Assembly (NCBI GenBank): GCA_964481705.1
Contig: CAYZUC010000038.1
Location: 1 to 25,088, forward strand
From: CAYZUC01 sp964481705
GTDB taxonomy: Bacteria; Bacillota; Clostridia; Lachnospirales; Lachnospiraceae
Reading direction: 5' to 3'
Length of the DNA stretch: 25,088 bases
The translations under genes were made by a program, and so were the position numbers. Below are positions 16,525-24,400 of the stretch, piece by piece; position 1 is the first letter of the stretch; each line of letters starts with the position of its first letter. Under the pieces are notes generated by a model. That model was not told the DNA's origin. It searched no databases and saw nothing but the letters and a program-made list of their open reading frames with translations.

Positions 16525-17287
16525 AATAATATAACTGATCATACTGAGGTGGTATATCTTCTTGCGGTTGATCCAGCTCGCCGATGACATCCAGATAGAA
16601 TACGGTATCTGTCATTTTGATGTACGGAACCAACCACAGGAAACCAATTCCACAGGTGAGAAACGTACATAACAGCATCCAACCGATAAAGGTTAATATA
16701 ATATAAAAATATCTTCCTTTGTTGCCCTTCATCATATGTCTTGCATTACGAAGAACATCAATGACGCTGTATTCGGGATAATCGACCAACACATAGTAGG
16801 CAAGAGCGTAGTTTAAATCAACAATAATAACACCTACCAAAAATACAAAACTAAATAATGTTTCAACCATAAGATAATTCGAACTGCTTCCGATACGATC
16901 CTTAAAGTAGGGAAGAATATCCAGTGGTAAACTACAAAGTTGCGTAAGAACCGTAATATATAATGAAACAAGAATCGTTTTATCCGGGTGATGAGAAAAT
17001 GCCCAAATGATATTGGATATAGAGGCTTCCTTTCCTCGAGCAAGGTTTAGAAAGAAGAATACTAATCCAATGGAAAACACACTGATAAGTAAACTGATAA
17101 CAATACTGATAATCCAGGTTACGATGGTGTTGTTGTAACTTCCGTATGAAAAAAGTAAGGGAAGGCAACCACCGCCAAGTTCAATTAGTACATAAAGAAA
17201 GAATATCAGAATACAGGAACCGTAGTTCCCTAATAAGCGCTCGCGAGCAATTCCTTTCAGCTCTGCACTAGACCTTTTGTTACTCAT
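16523..17287 (-). CDS. DUF975 family membrane protein
   Basis: The 254-residue protein has the DUF975 signature: an N-terminal basic stretch SSAELKGIARERLLGNYG, then about five or six membrane segments (near 24-46, 56-80, 105-125, 142-168 and 196-226), and the typical segment VIDVLRNARHMMKGNKGRYFYIILTFIGW at about 174-202. The C-terminus is a short acidic, proline-containing tail. The role of this family is unknown; it is common in Firmicutes. The ATG has AGGAG 6-7 bases before it. That site overlaps the stop codon region of the upstream gene (9 bases apart), which suggests translational coupling. Confidence 0.85.
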   Translation of the reverse strand: MSNKRSSAELKGIARERLLGNYGSCILIFFLYVLIELGGGCLPLLFSYGSYNNTIVTWIISIVISLLISVFSIGLVFFFLNLARGKEASISNIIWAFSHHPDKTILVSLYITVLTQLCSLPLDILPYFKDRIGSSSNYLMVETLFSFVFLVGVIIVDLNYALAYYVLVDYPEYSVIDVLRNARHMMKGNKGRYFYIILTFIGWMLLCTFLTCGIGFLWLVPYIKMTDTVFYLDVIGELDQPQEDIPPQYDQLYY

Positions 17288-17296
17288 GAAAAACTC

Positions 17297-17737
17297 CTAA
17301 CCTACCATGTCAACATTCATGCCTGTATATTTGCTGGCATCTTGTGTTTTGAGACCCTGTTGATATGGATTCTTTTCGTCATAATATTTTATCTGCGTCG
17401 AAGTCTCACCACCGGCGACATAAGAGCGACCGCATTCGGGACAAATCTCGGTACGTAGTGTGACATTGGCAGATACTACAGTGCCATCCTTCTGAGCAGC
17501 TTTCTTATACGCATTGGTTACATGCTCCTGTTCGTGAGCTCGAACTCTGCTCGCAGAAGCTTCAGGAGAAATATGGGAGGCGGATTTAAAGGATACCATC
17601 TCGTCAGAACCGTCCTTGTATTTACGATTCTTACAGGTCTGGCATTCGGCAGGAGATGATTTTCTGCCGGCTGATTTTACAGCAGATTCGCCGTAGTTTT
17701 TCACAAAACCGGATGATTGATTGATACCACCTATCAT
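17297..17737 (-). CDS. Small HEXXH (SprA-related-like) putative metalloprotein
   Basis: This 146-residue protein carries RVRAHEQEHVTNA (HEQEH at 68-72), a zincin-type HExxH motif, together with two cysteine pairs, CQTC at 32-35 and CPEC at 99-102. Both pairs could bind zinc. I place it tentatively with the SprA-related family of small HEXXH proteins. There is no signal peptide or membrane segment. The third metal ligand is not certain; Glu111 in GGETST is one candidate. The start ATG follows AAGGAGGG by about 5-6 bases. It precedes the DUF975 gene in a two-gene operon with a perfect TATAAT promoter. A peptidase role is possible but unproven. Confidence 0.7.
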   Translation of the reverse strand: MIGGINQSSGFVKNYGESAVKSAGRKSSPAECQTCKNRKYKDGSDEMVSFKSASHISPEASASRVRAHEQEHVTNAYKKAAQKDGTVVSANVTLRTEICPECGRSYVAGGETSTQIKYYDEKNPYQQGLKTQDASKYTGMNVDMVG

Positions 17738-17767
17738 AGGGCTCCCTCCTTTGCATACTTATTATCT

Positions 17768-17796
17768 ATTATATCATTTTCAGACTATTTTTACAA
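17768..17796 (-). promoter_or_regulatory. SigA promoter for the HEXXH-DUF975 operon
   Basis: On the minus strand: TTGTAA, a 17-base spacer, then TATAAT, about 25 bases before the ribosome site. Confidence 0.75.
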
Positions 17797-17861
17797 TATT
17801 CTAATATTTTTGATACGCATATTGTTACGCATCCGGTAATCGTGAAAATAGATTCCGATGA

Positions 17862-18371
17862 CTAAATATCTTCAGCTTCGTTATTGAGATTGAAACCATT
17901 TTGCTCCAGAAAATCCTCGAATGAATCATAGCCGTCTTCCTCCAAAGACTCATTAAAGCCGTCTCGAAATCCCTCCCAGTATTCAGAAGAGGGGTCGTAC
18001 ATATGTAAGGAGAAAAATATAACAAGTGAGAACAGGCATACCACCCCAAGATAAATCAGAGAAGTAATTAATCCTCCCTTTGCTTTGGAACTAAGAGTTT
18101 TCTTGTCGCCTCGTGACAAGGCCGCCAATAGGATAGATATTCCGGATAAAGGTAATGTGAAACCACAACAAAGAATACCACCCAAGGTACACAAGCCTGT
18201 GATTAGTGAAGCCAAAGAAAGAGCATTGTCTTGCTGCCTTTCATGAGGGTAGTTGTTGCTTGGAATGGGATTGCCGTTAGGCATCGGGTCGTAGTTTGGA
18301 ATCGGATTGCCATTAGGCATCTGACTGTTTGGTACTTGGTTATTGTCCTGAAATTGATTGTTATAATCCAT
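17862..18371 (-). CDS. DUF4190-like membrane protein with Asn/Pro-rich N-terminus
   Basis: This 169-residue protein begins with a polar, Asn/Pro-rich tail (1-45) containing the repeat MPNGNPIP twice, at about 18-25 and 30-37. A hydrophobic region with NALSLASLITGLCTLGGILCC and further residues to about 86 follows, then a second hairpin segment at 100-123 and an acidic C-terminus (128-169). This matches the DUF4190-type small membrane proteins, whose role is not known. The start is ATG 18371, 4-5 bases after GGGGAGA; a GTG four codons upstream lies inside that ribosome site. It has its own extended -10 promoter. No strong terminator is visible after it, so read-through into the HEXXH gene is possible. 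Confidence 0.7.
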   Translation of the reverse strand: MDYNNQFQDNNQVPNSQMPNGNPIPNYDPMPNGNPIPSNNYPHERQQDNALSLASLITGLCTLGGILCCGFTLPLSGISILLAALSRGDKKTLSSKAKGGLITSLIYLGVVCLFSLVIFFSLHMYDPSSEYWEGFRDGFNESLEEDGYDSFEDFLEQNGFNLNNEAEDI

Positions 18372-18431
18372 AATTCTCCCCACCTTAGTCCGTTACATCG
18401 AATTTCTCTGAACTTTTTCGATATCCTTGTA

Positions 18432-18460
18432 ATTATAGCATCTGATTCATAAAAAAACAA
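18432..18460 (-). promoter_or_regulatory. Promoter for the DUF4190-like gene
   Basis: On the minus strand: TTGTTT, a 17-base spacer, and TATAAT with TG-C just before it (extended -10). It sits back to back with the tex promoter, with 7 bases between the two -35 boxes. Confidence 0.7.
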
Positions 18461-18467
18461 ATCGTCC

Positions 18468-18496
18468 TTGATGGAATTTGGAAATTCCTCTATAAT
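18468..18496 (+). promoter_or_regulatory. SigA promoter for tex
   Basis: TTGATG, a 17-base spacer, then TATAAT, about 30 bases before the tex ATG. The spacer holds GGAATTT-GG-AAATTCC (18473-18488), a 7-bp inverted repeat that could be an operator. Confidence 0.75.
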
Positions 18497-18526
18497 GAAT
18501 TTCAGTATAGAATTGGAGGAATTATT

Positions 18527-20906
18527 ATGGATATCATAGGTAAGTTAAGAGAAGAACTTAACGTAGAAAAGTGGCAGGTAGAAGCCGCAGTTAAGCTGAT
18601 AGATGAAGGGAATACCATTCCTTTTATATCCAGATATCGTAAGGAAGCAACCGGTTCCCTGAATGATGAGGTGTTGAGAAATCTTTTTGAGAGATTAAAC
18701 TATCTACGTAATCTGGAAGAGAAAAAGGCTCAGGTCATCGCAAGCATTGAAGAACAGGGCAAGATGACAGACGAATTAAAGGCTCAAATTGTTGCGGCTG
18801 AGACTCTTGTGGTAGTGGATGATCTATATCGTCCGTATCGCCCAAAGAGAAGAACACGTGCTACCATAGCGAAGGAAAAAGGTTTGGATGGTCTGGCAGA
18901 GATTATTATGGCGCAAAAGACGGAAAAAACTCTGGAGGAAGAAGCGGAGGTATATTTATCCGATGAGAAGGAAGTAAAGACAGTCGCTGAGGCAATTGAT
19001 GGCGCAAAGGATATCATTGCAGAAATGATTTCAGATGAAGCTGATTATCGTATGTATATTCGCGAAATTACGGAGAAGGAAGGCAGAATTATCTCAACAG
19101 CTAAGAATGAGAAAATGGAATCCGTATATGAAATGTACTATAATTTTGAAGAGCCGGTGGAAAAGGTAGCAGGACATCGTGTTCTTGCATTAAATAGAGG
19201 AGAGGCAGAGAAATTTCTAACGGTCAAGATTGAAGCTCCGGAGGAGCGTATTCTTCAATTCCTGGCTAAGAAGGTTATTACGGAGGCTAATCCGAATACG
19301 ACGCCTGCACTCGAAGCTACCATTGATGACAGCTATCATCGTCTGATCCAGCCGGCCATCGAGAGAGAGATTCGTTCTGAGCTTACAGAAAAAGCAGAGG
19401 ATGGAGCGATTTCTGTATTTGGCAAGAATCTGGAACAGCTTTTACTCCAGCCTCCGATTGCAAATCAGGTTGTATTGGGATGGGATCCGGCATTTCGTAC
19501 TGGCTGTAAGCTCGCTGTAGTGGATGCAACCGGAAAGGTACTTGACACAACTGTCATATTTCCAACGCAACCACAGAATAAAGTTAAAGAGTCCAAGGAA
19601 GTAGTTAAAAAATTGATTAAGAAGTATGGAATCACCTTGATTTCAGTAGGAAACGGAACAGCTTCCAGGGAATCCGAACAAGTTATTGTAGAGCTGTTAA
19701 AGGAGATTCCGGAGAAGGTTCAGTATGTGATTGTAAATGAGGCAGGTGCTTCTGTGTATTCAGCAAGTAAGCTTGCAACAGAAGAATTCCCTAATTTTGA
19801 TGTGGGTCAGAGAAGCGCGGCATCAATAGCACGCAGGATTCAGGATCCTCTTGCGGAACTGGTTAAAATTGATCCGCAATCCATTGGCGTCGGACAGTAT
19901 CAGCATGATATGAACCAGAAAAAGCTCTCCGAAGCTTTAAATGGTGTGGTAGAAGACAGCGTAAACAAGGTTGGTGTAGATTTGAATACAGCTTCTGCCT
20001 CTCTTTTGGAGTACATTTCCGGTATTACGAAGGTCATTGCAAAGAATATTGTGGATTATCGCGAATCGAACGGTAGATTCCTTGAAAGAAAACAGCTTTT
20101 AAAGGTAGCAAAGCTTGGACCGAAAGCGTATGAGCAATGTGCCGGCTTTATGCGAATTGCAGATGGAAAGAATCCTCTCGATGCAACAAGCGTACATCCG
20201 GAATCCTATGAGGCAGCTGAGAAGCTTCTGGATAAGCTGGGGCTGAACATGGACGATGTACGTGCAGCACAGGCAAAAGCCAAGGCGGAAAAAGGAAAAG
20301 CTAAGACAGCTCCTGTTAAACCCAAACAAAAGGTGAACAAACCGGTGATTCGTAATGCGAATACGGCTATGGGAAAAGCATTGATGGAAGCTATGGGAGG
20401 GGCGACTCTTACAGAAGAGACGACCACAACTGCAACGATAGAGAGAACGTCAGATGGAGTTGGAAGCTTAGAGAAGAAGGTTAAGGATAAGAAGAAACTT
20501 GCACAGGAGCTTGGAATCGGTGAGATTACTCTGACAGATATCTTAAAGGAACTGGAGAAACCTGCCCGTGATCCTCGTGATGATATGCCCAAACCAATTC
20601 TTCGGAGTGATGTACTTGATATGAAGGACCTAAAGCCTGGCATGATTCTGAAAGGTACGGTACGAAATGTCATCGACTTTGGCGCTTTTNNNNNNNNNNG
20701 CTTTTGTTGATATCGGAGTGCATCAGGACGGACTGGTTCATATTTCCCAGATTACGGATCGTTATATCAAACATCCGTTGGAAGCAGTTGCAGTCGGCGA
20801 CATAGTGGATGTAAAGGTTATTTCTGTGGATGTACCGAAAAAGCGAATTGCCTTGACCATGAAGCTGAATGAAGAGGTTAAGAAATCTTCAGTTGACAAG
20901 AAGTAG
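18527..20906 (+). CDS. tex: Tex family S1 RNA-binding protein (gene intact apart from a false gap)
   Basis: Tex is a conserved nucleic-acid-binding protein thought to act in transcription. Residues 1-200 show the Tex N-terminal region (PFISRYRKEATGSLNDEVLRNL, YRPYRPKRRTRATIAKEKGL). A YqgF/RNase H-like domain starts near 315 (VLGWDPAFRTGCKLAVVD), with a helix-hairpin-helix pair near 484-520 (GVDLNTASASLLEYISGI). A lysine/threonine-rich linker lies near 575-660 and is longer than usual. The S1 domain begins near 705 (GMILKGTVRNVIDFGAF) and ends with HISQITDRY and KKRIALTMKL. The frame breaks at ten Ns (20690-20699). Deleting the Ns and a repeated GCTTTT restores DFGAFVDIGVHQDG and gives 787 residues. 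ATG follows GGAGG by 7 bases. Confidence 0.92.
20690..20699. other. Assembly gap (10 N) inside tex, apparently artificial
   Basis: The same six bases, GCTTTT, stand on both sides (20684-20689 and 20700-20705). The two contigs therefore probably overlap, and no real sequence is missing. Confidence 0.85.
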
Positions 20907-20921
20907 TTATCTGTGTATTAT
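20893..20921 (+). promoter_or_regulatory. Promoter of the FMN riboswitch-ribU unit, embedded in the end of tex
   Basis: TTGACA, a 17-base spacer, then TATTAT. The -35 lies in the last codons of tex, and the tex stop codon is in the spacer. Confidence 0.75.
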
Positions 20922-20955
20922 ATAGTGCGAAACAAGTATTACAATTTAATCTAGG

Positions 20956-21102
20956 AAATTCTTCGAGGTCGGGTGTGAGTCCCAACCGGTGGTGAAGTCT
21001 CTGTTAAAAGGAAGAGAACGAGTCCACGACCCGTAATAATATGTTACGGCTGATTTGGTAGAATCCAAAACCGACAGTAAAGTCTGGATGAAAGAAGAAA
21101 TG
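20956..21102 (+). promoter_or_regulatory. FMN riboswitch (RFN element)
   Basis: The conserved core is complete and in order: TTCTTCGAGGTCGGG, GAGTCCCAACCGGTGGT, GAGTCCACGACCC, GATTTGGTAGAATCC, AAAACCGACAGTAAAGTC and TGGATGAAAGAAGAA. The first and last segments pair as P1. It binds flavin mononucleotide and, with the terminator at 21136, should stop transcription of ribU when FMN is plentiful. Confidence 0.95.
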
Positions 21103-21119
21103 AACTGTACACACAGTTC
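21102..21119 (+). other. Hairpin between the riboswitch and its terminator
   Basis: GAACTGT-ACAC-ACAGTTC is a perfect 7-bp stem next to the 3' strand of P1. It could be part of the switching region, but I could not assign the antiterminator pairing with confidence. Confidence 0.5.
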
Positions 21120-21135
21120 GTAATTTTGCTTAATG

Positions 21136-21163
21136 ACCCCGAATCTTTGATTTGGGGTTTTTT
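21136..21163 (+). terminator. Expression-platform terminator of the FMN riboswitch
   Basis: ACCCCGAATC pairs with GATTTGGGGT (21149-21158) with one G-U pair, then T6. It lies between the aptamer and the ribU start and is the likely off-switch. Confidence 0.85.
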
Positions 21164-21222
21164 GTGCAAAAGACGGGAATTTCCTTTCATTATGGGTGAA
21201 TCCCATGGAAAAGGAGAGAATT

Positions 21223-21846
21223 ATGAGTAATGAAGCAACTGTAAAGCCAACGAGTATGACCAAGAGCAGGGTGAGTGTTCGCAAGATGACGATGATTGGC
21301 ATGCTATCAGCAGTATCGTATATTTTGATGTTTCTGCAGTTTAGTGTTCCGCTTATGCCGGAATTTGTGAAGCTGGACTTTTCGGAGATTCCCATTTTAA
21401 TTGGGGCTTTTGCATTAGGACCTGTTTCCGGCGTTGTGATTGCGTTAATTAAAAATATCTTACATCTGATGAATTCAAATACAGGAGGAATCGGAGAATT
21501 ATCCAATTTTCTGTTAGGTGCATCCTTTGCACTAACCGCCGGTTTTATTTACAAGAAGCTTAATACAAGGATGGGAGCTGTAATAGGTGCGATTGTTGGA
21601 GCTATCGTGATGGGAGGGTTCAGTATTCTGTCCAATTATTATCTGGTGTATCCGGTATATACTGTGTTCATGCCGATGGAGACCATTATTGCTGCTTATC
21701 AGGCAATTAATCCGAGAATAGAGAACCTGCTTCAGGCTTTGATCGTTTTCAATTTACCATTTACCGTATTTAAGGTAGCAGTTAGCTCGGTTATTACCTT
21801 CCTGGTTTATAAGAGGATTTCACCAATAATTAAAGGAAATCAATAG
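21223..21846 (+). CDS. ribU: Riboflavin ECF transporter substrate-binding protein RibU
   Basis: RibU is the membrane S-component that binds riboflavin and works with a shared ECF energising module. The 207-residue protein has a short polar N-terminus (1-27) and then about six membrane helices. It has the RibU pattern KLDFSEIPILIGAFALGPVSG and then ALIKNILHLMNSNTGGIGELSNF. It lies directly behind the FMN riboswitch, which supports the substrate. ATG 21223 is chosen because AAAAGGAGAG ends 4-6 bases upstream; an in-frame GTG at 21196 has none. The EcfA/T genes are not in the window. A terminator follows at 21854. Confidence 0.92.
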   Translation: MSNEATVKPTSMTKSRVSVRKMTMIGMLSAVSYILMFLQFSVPLMPEFVKLDFSEIPILIGAFALGPVSGVVIALIKNILHLMNSNTGGIGELSNFLLGASFALTAGFIYKKLNTRMGAVIGAIVGAIVMGGFSILSNYYLVYPVYTVFMPMETIIAAYQAINPRIENLLQALIVFNLPFTVFKVAVSSVITFLVYKRISPIIKGNQ

Positions 21847-21853
21847 TACTTAC

Positions 21854-21882
21854 GGACTCACAAAATTTCGTGGGTCCTTTTT
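21854..21882 (+). terminator. Terminator after ribU
   Basis: GGACTCAC pairs with GTGGGTCC (21870-21877) with one G-U pair, then T5. Confidence 0.8.
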
Positions 21883-21911
21883 AATGTTTTCTTAAGAGTC
21901 TATGAAGGATA

Positions 21912-21940
21912 TTGACATTAAGGGCATTTTGCGTTAGAAT
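21912..21940 (+). promoter_or_regulatory. Strong SigA promoter of the ABC export operon
   Basis: TTGACA, a 17-base spacer, then TAGAAT. An inverted repeat, GTATTAT (21941-21947) and ATAATAC (21960-21966), begins right after the -10 and covers the likely start site, where a repressor could bind. Confidence 0.8.
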
Positions 21941-21992
21941 GTATTATTGTATTAGTAAGATAATACACATAAAAGGAAGGTCAGGAATTGAT

Positions 21993-22703
21993 ATGAGTTG
22001 TCTGATAGAAATTAAGGATATGTCAAAGATTTACAACCCTGGTGAGAACGAAGTTCGAGCGCTGGATCATGTAAATCTAAAAATTGATCGTGGTGAGTAC
22101 GTCGCTATTATTGGTCATTCTGGTTCTGGAAAATCGACCCTGATGAATATGCTGGGATGCCTTGATGTCCCCACCTCTGGTAAGTATTTTCTGTGTGGAG
22201 CAGACGTCGCAGACATGGAGGATGATGAGTTATCGGATATTCGTAATTTGGAGATAGGATTTATCTTTCAGGGATTTAATTTGGTTCCCAGTCTGAATGC
22301 TTTGGAAAATGTGGAATTACCACTGATTTATCGTGGGATTGGAAAAAAGGAGCGACGGAGACTTGCTGTCAATTCCCTAAAAAAAGTTGGTTTGGAAAAG
22401 CGAATGACTCATAAGCCGTCACAGATGTCCGGCGGACAACAACAGAGAGTGGCAATAGCCAGGGCAGTAGCAGCAGCACCGCCTGTTATACTGGCCGATG
22501 AGCCGACGGGTAATCTGGATTCCGGATCAACAGTCGAGATAATAGAAATACTTAAGAATTTACATAAAGATGGAAGAACCGTAATCATCATCACGCATGA
22601 TAACGACATCGCTGCTAAGGCAGATCGCGTAATCTGTATCAAGGATGGTAAAATTGTGGATGATTATATGAATCAGGAGGATGGAAATGAAGCTATTCAG
22701 TAA
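21993..22703 (+). CDS. ABC transporter ATP-binding protein (MacB/LolD type)
   Basis: This 236-residue ATPase powers the exporter encoded with it. It shows Walker A GHSGSGKST at 41-49, the Q-loop in IFQGFNLVPSLNA at 91-103, the signature MSGGQQQRVAIARA at 145-158, Walker B VILADEPTGNLD at 165-176, and the switch histidine in ITHDND at 200-205. The sequence type is that of MacB/LolD-like ATPases that pair with MacB-type permeases. ATG 21993 follows AGGAA by about 6-7 bases. An in-frame TTG at 21912 is the promoter -35 itself, so the longer reading is not real. Its 3' end overlaps the start of the adaptor gene by 17 bases. Confidence 0.93.
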   Translation: MSCLIEIKDMSKIYNPGENEVRALDHVNLKIDRGEYVAIIGHSGSGKSTLMNMLGCLDVPTSGKYFLCGADVADMEDDELSDIRNLEIGFIFQGFNLVPSLNALENVELPLIYRGIGKKERRRLAVNSLKKVGLEKRMTHKPSQMSGGQQQRVAIARAVAAAPPVILADEPTGNLDSGSTVEIIEILKNLHKDGRTVIIITHDNDIAAKADRVICIKDGKIVDDYMNQEDGNEAIQ

Positions 22704-24399
22704 GAAAAGTGCAGAGAAGGCAGCAGACGAATCAGGTATGGATAAGAAAATTACAGATGATGAGATGCAGACAACAAAAGAGAATGTTTCTGAGGAGACT
22801 GTGAAGAAAGAGTCTGTAGCAGAGAAGAAAGTAAAAGAGGAAACAGTCGAGGAGGAAGAGGATGATCTTATGAAGACCATCCGTAAGAGAAATCCAAAGA
22901 AAAAGAATAAGGTTATTCGTAGAATCATTATCCTGGTAGTGATCATAGCTCTTGTAATTGGTGGTGTTGTCTATATCAACATGAATAAGCCAAAGGGAAT
23001 GCCGGTTACTACAATTACTGCAACCCGTGGTGATGTGGAACAAACGATTAAGTCTTCCGGAACAGTAGCAACAGAAAATGAAAAGACATACTATGCGGAT
23101 GTAGCAGCTCCTATTGGAAAGCTTGGCGTGAAAGCAGGTGAAACGGTTGAGGATGGAGCAGTTTTGCTTACATATAATACGGAAGATCTGCAATTAGCTA
23201 AAACAAAAGCAGATTTAACAGCATCTTCGACTCAGAAGAAGGAGCAGGAGCAGCTGGAAGAGGGAGCCAAGAATGAGGTTGACTTCGTAAATTCCACCTT
23301 GGCAGTAAATGATTATGATGGAAGAATTGCAGAGCTGGAAGCCAAGATAGAGTCCGTTTATTGTCAGATTAACAGTCGAAAGAAATGGAATACGACAGAG
23401 GGTGCGCGTCTGGAATCTGAGATTGCTGATAAGCAGGCAGAAAAGGCCAGCATATCAGATAATCAGGCAAGGAAGGATGAATTGGATGATGATATCGAAG
23501 ACCTTCAAGAGGAGATTAATTCCCATAATACATTGGAATTAGAGGATTATTTGCGTCAAGGACAGGATCAGCTTGCAAAACTGAAGGAAAAGAAAGCAGA
23601 TTATGACTCTACGAAGAAGAGCTCCGAAAAGGGAATCCTCACCGGAACACAGAAGAGCCAGATTGCTGACGAAAAACAGCTGGCCAAGGTGACAGCGGAG
23701 GAAGCAGCTATCAATTTAGAGAGAGCATCTGCAGGTATTAATGCGCTCTTTGGCGGAATAGTTACCGACTGTAAAGTAACAGAAGGTGCAGTGACAGCAC
23801 CGGGTACAGAGCTTTTCACAATAGCAGATACCGATAATGTAAAAGTAGTCATGAAAGCGACAAAGTATGATCTGGAATCGATTGTAGTTGGTCAGAAAGC
23901 AGATATTACAATTGCCGGACATGAATATACAGGAAAAGTTACGAGAATTGATCGTATGGCAATGAAGAGTGAGAGTGGTACGACTGTAATTAATGCCGAG
24001 ATTCACATTGATAAACCGGATGATTACATTTACTTGGGAATCGAAGCGAAGCTTGTGATTCATGTTGCAGAAGCTAAGGATGCTATCCTCCTTCCTGTTG
24101 AGGTTATCAATTCCGATGATACAGGATACTACTGTTATGTTGTATATAATGGTGTGATAGAGAGACGAGACCTGAAAATTGGAATCTCTTCAGATACTTA
24201 CACGGAAGTTCTGGATGGTATCAAAGAAGGAGATGTCGTTATTAAGGATACTTCAATGGAATTAATCCCTGGAACAGCAGCGATATCGATACCTGAGGAC
24301 GGTGNNNNNNNNNNAATGGGGCAGACAGAAGTATCTGCTGACAGTGTGTCGGCTGGTAGCGTGTCGGCTGACAGCACATCTGATAATGAGGTAAAATAA
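22687..24399 (+). CDS. Membrane-fusion (HlyD/MacA-like) adaptor protein
   Basis: This is the extracytoplasmic adaptor of the ABC exporter. From ATG 22687 it has an unusually long charged cytoplasmic tail of about 78 residues, then one membrane anchor (79-98, RIIILVVIIALVIGGVVYI). A biotinyl/lipoyl-like half domain follows near 110-165, a long coiled-coil hairpin at about 165-345 (many Glu/Lys/Ala, RIAELEAKIES), and the second lipoyl half with beta-barrel domains (ALFGGIVTDCKVTEGAVTAPG). A Ser/Asp/Gly-rich C-terminal tail closes it. ATG 22687 is chosen because AGGAGG ends 6 bases before it; ATG 22681 touches the site. Ten Ns interrupt it at 24305-24314, with the frame kept. The permease gene starts one base after the stop. 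Confidence 0.9.
   Translation: MKLFSKKSAEKAADESGMDKKITDDEMQTTKENVSEETVKKESVAEKKVKEETVEEEEDDLMKTIRKRNPKKKNKVIRRIIILVVIIALVIGGVVYINMNKPKGMPVTTITATRGDVEQTIKSSGTVATENEKTYYADVAAPIGKLGVKAGETVEDGAVLLTYNTEDLQLAKTKADLTASSTQKKEQEQLEEGAKNEVDFVNSTLAVNDYDGRIAELEAKIESVYCQINSRKKWNTTEGARLESEIADKQAEKASISDNQARKDELDDDIEDLQEEINSHNTLELEDYLRQGQDQLAKLKEKKADYDSTKKSSEKGILTGTQKSQIADEKQLAKVTAEEAAINLERASAGINALFGGIVTDCKVTEGAVTAPGTELFTIADTDNVKVVMKATKYDLESIVVGQKADITIAGHEYTGKVTRIDRMAMKSESGTTVINAEIHIDKPDDYIYLGIEAKLVIHVAEAKDAILLPVEVINSDDTGYYCYVVYNGVIERRDLKIGISSDTYTEVLDGIKEGDVVIKDTSMELIPGTAAISIPEDGXXXXMGQTEVSADSVSAGSVSADSTSDNEVK
24305..24314. other. Assembly gap (10 N) inside the adaptor gene
   Basis: The gap lies just before a low-complexity Ser-Ala-Asp tail with a repeated GTGTCGGCTG (24339 onward). 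The frame agrees on both sides if ten bases are assumed, but the true gap size is unknown. Confidence 0.8.
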
Positions 24400-24400
24400 T

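Noticed and set aside
20206..20673. 155-codon open frame on the minus strand inside tex
   Set aside because: Serine-rich antisense of the lysine/threonine-rich tex linker, with no promoter or ribosome site.
20667..20906. Separate short S1-domain gene or a frameshifted tex pseudogene
   Set aside because: The shift comes from the artificial gap with its repeated GCTTTT; the merged frame gives a normal Tex C-terminus.
20946..21506. 186-codon open frame on the minus strand
   Set aside because: It crosses the FMN riboswitch and the start of ribU in antisense; the conserved RNA and the RibU signature on the plus strand explain this DNA.
21912..21992. Longer N-terminus for the ABC ATPase starting at TTG 21912
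   Set aside because: That TTG is the first base triplet of the consensus -35 box, so it lies upstream of the transcription start.
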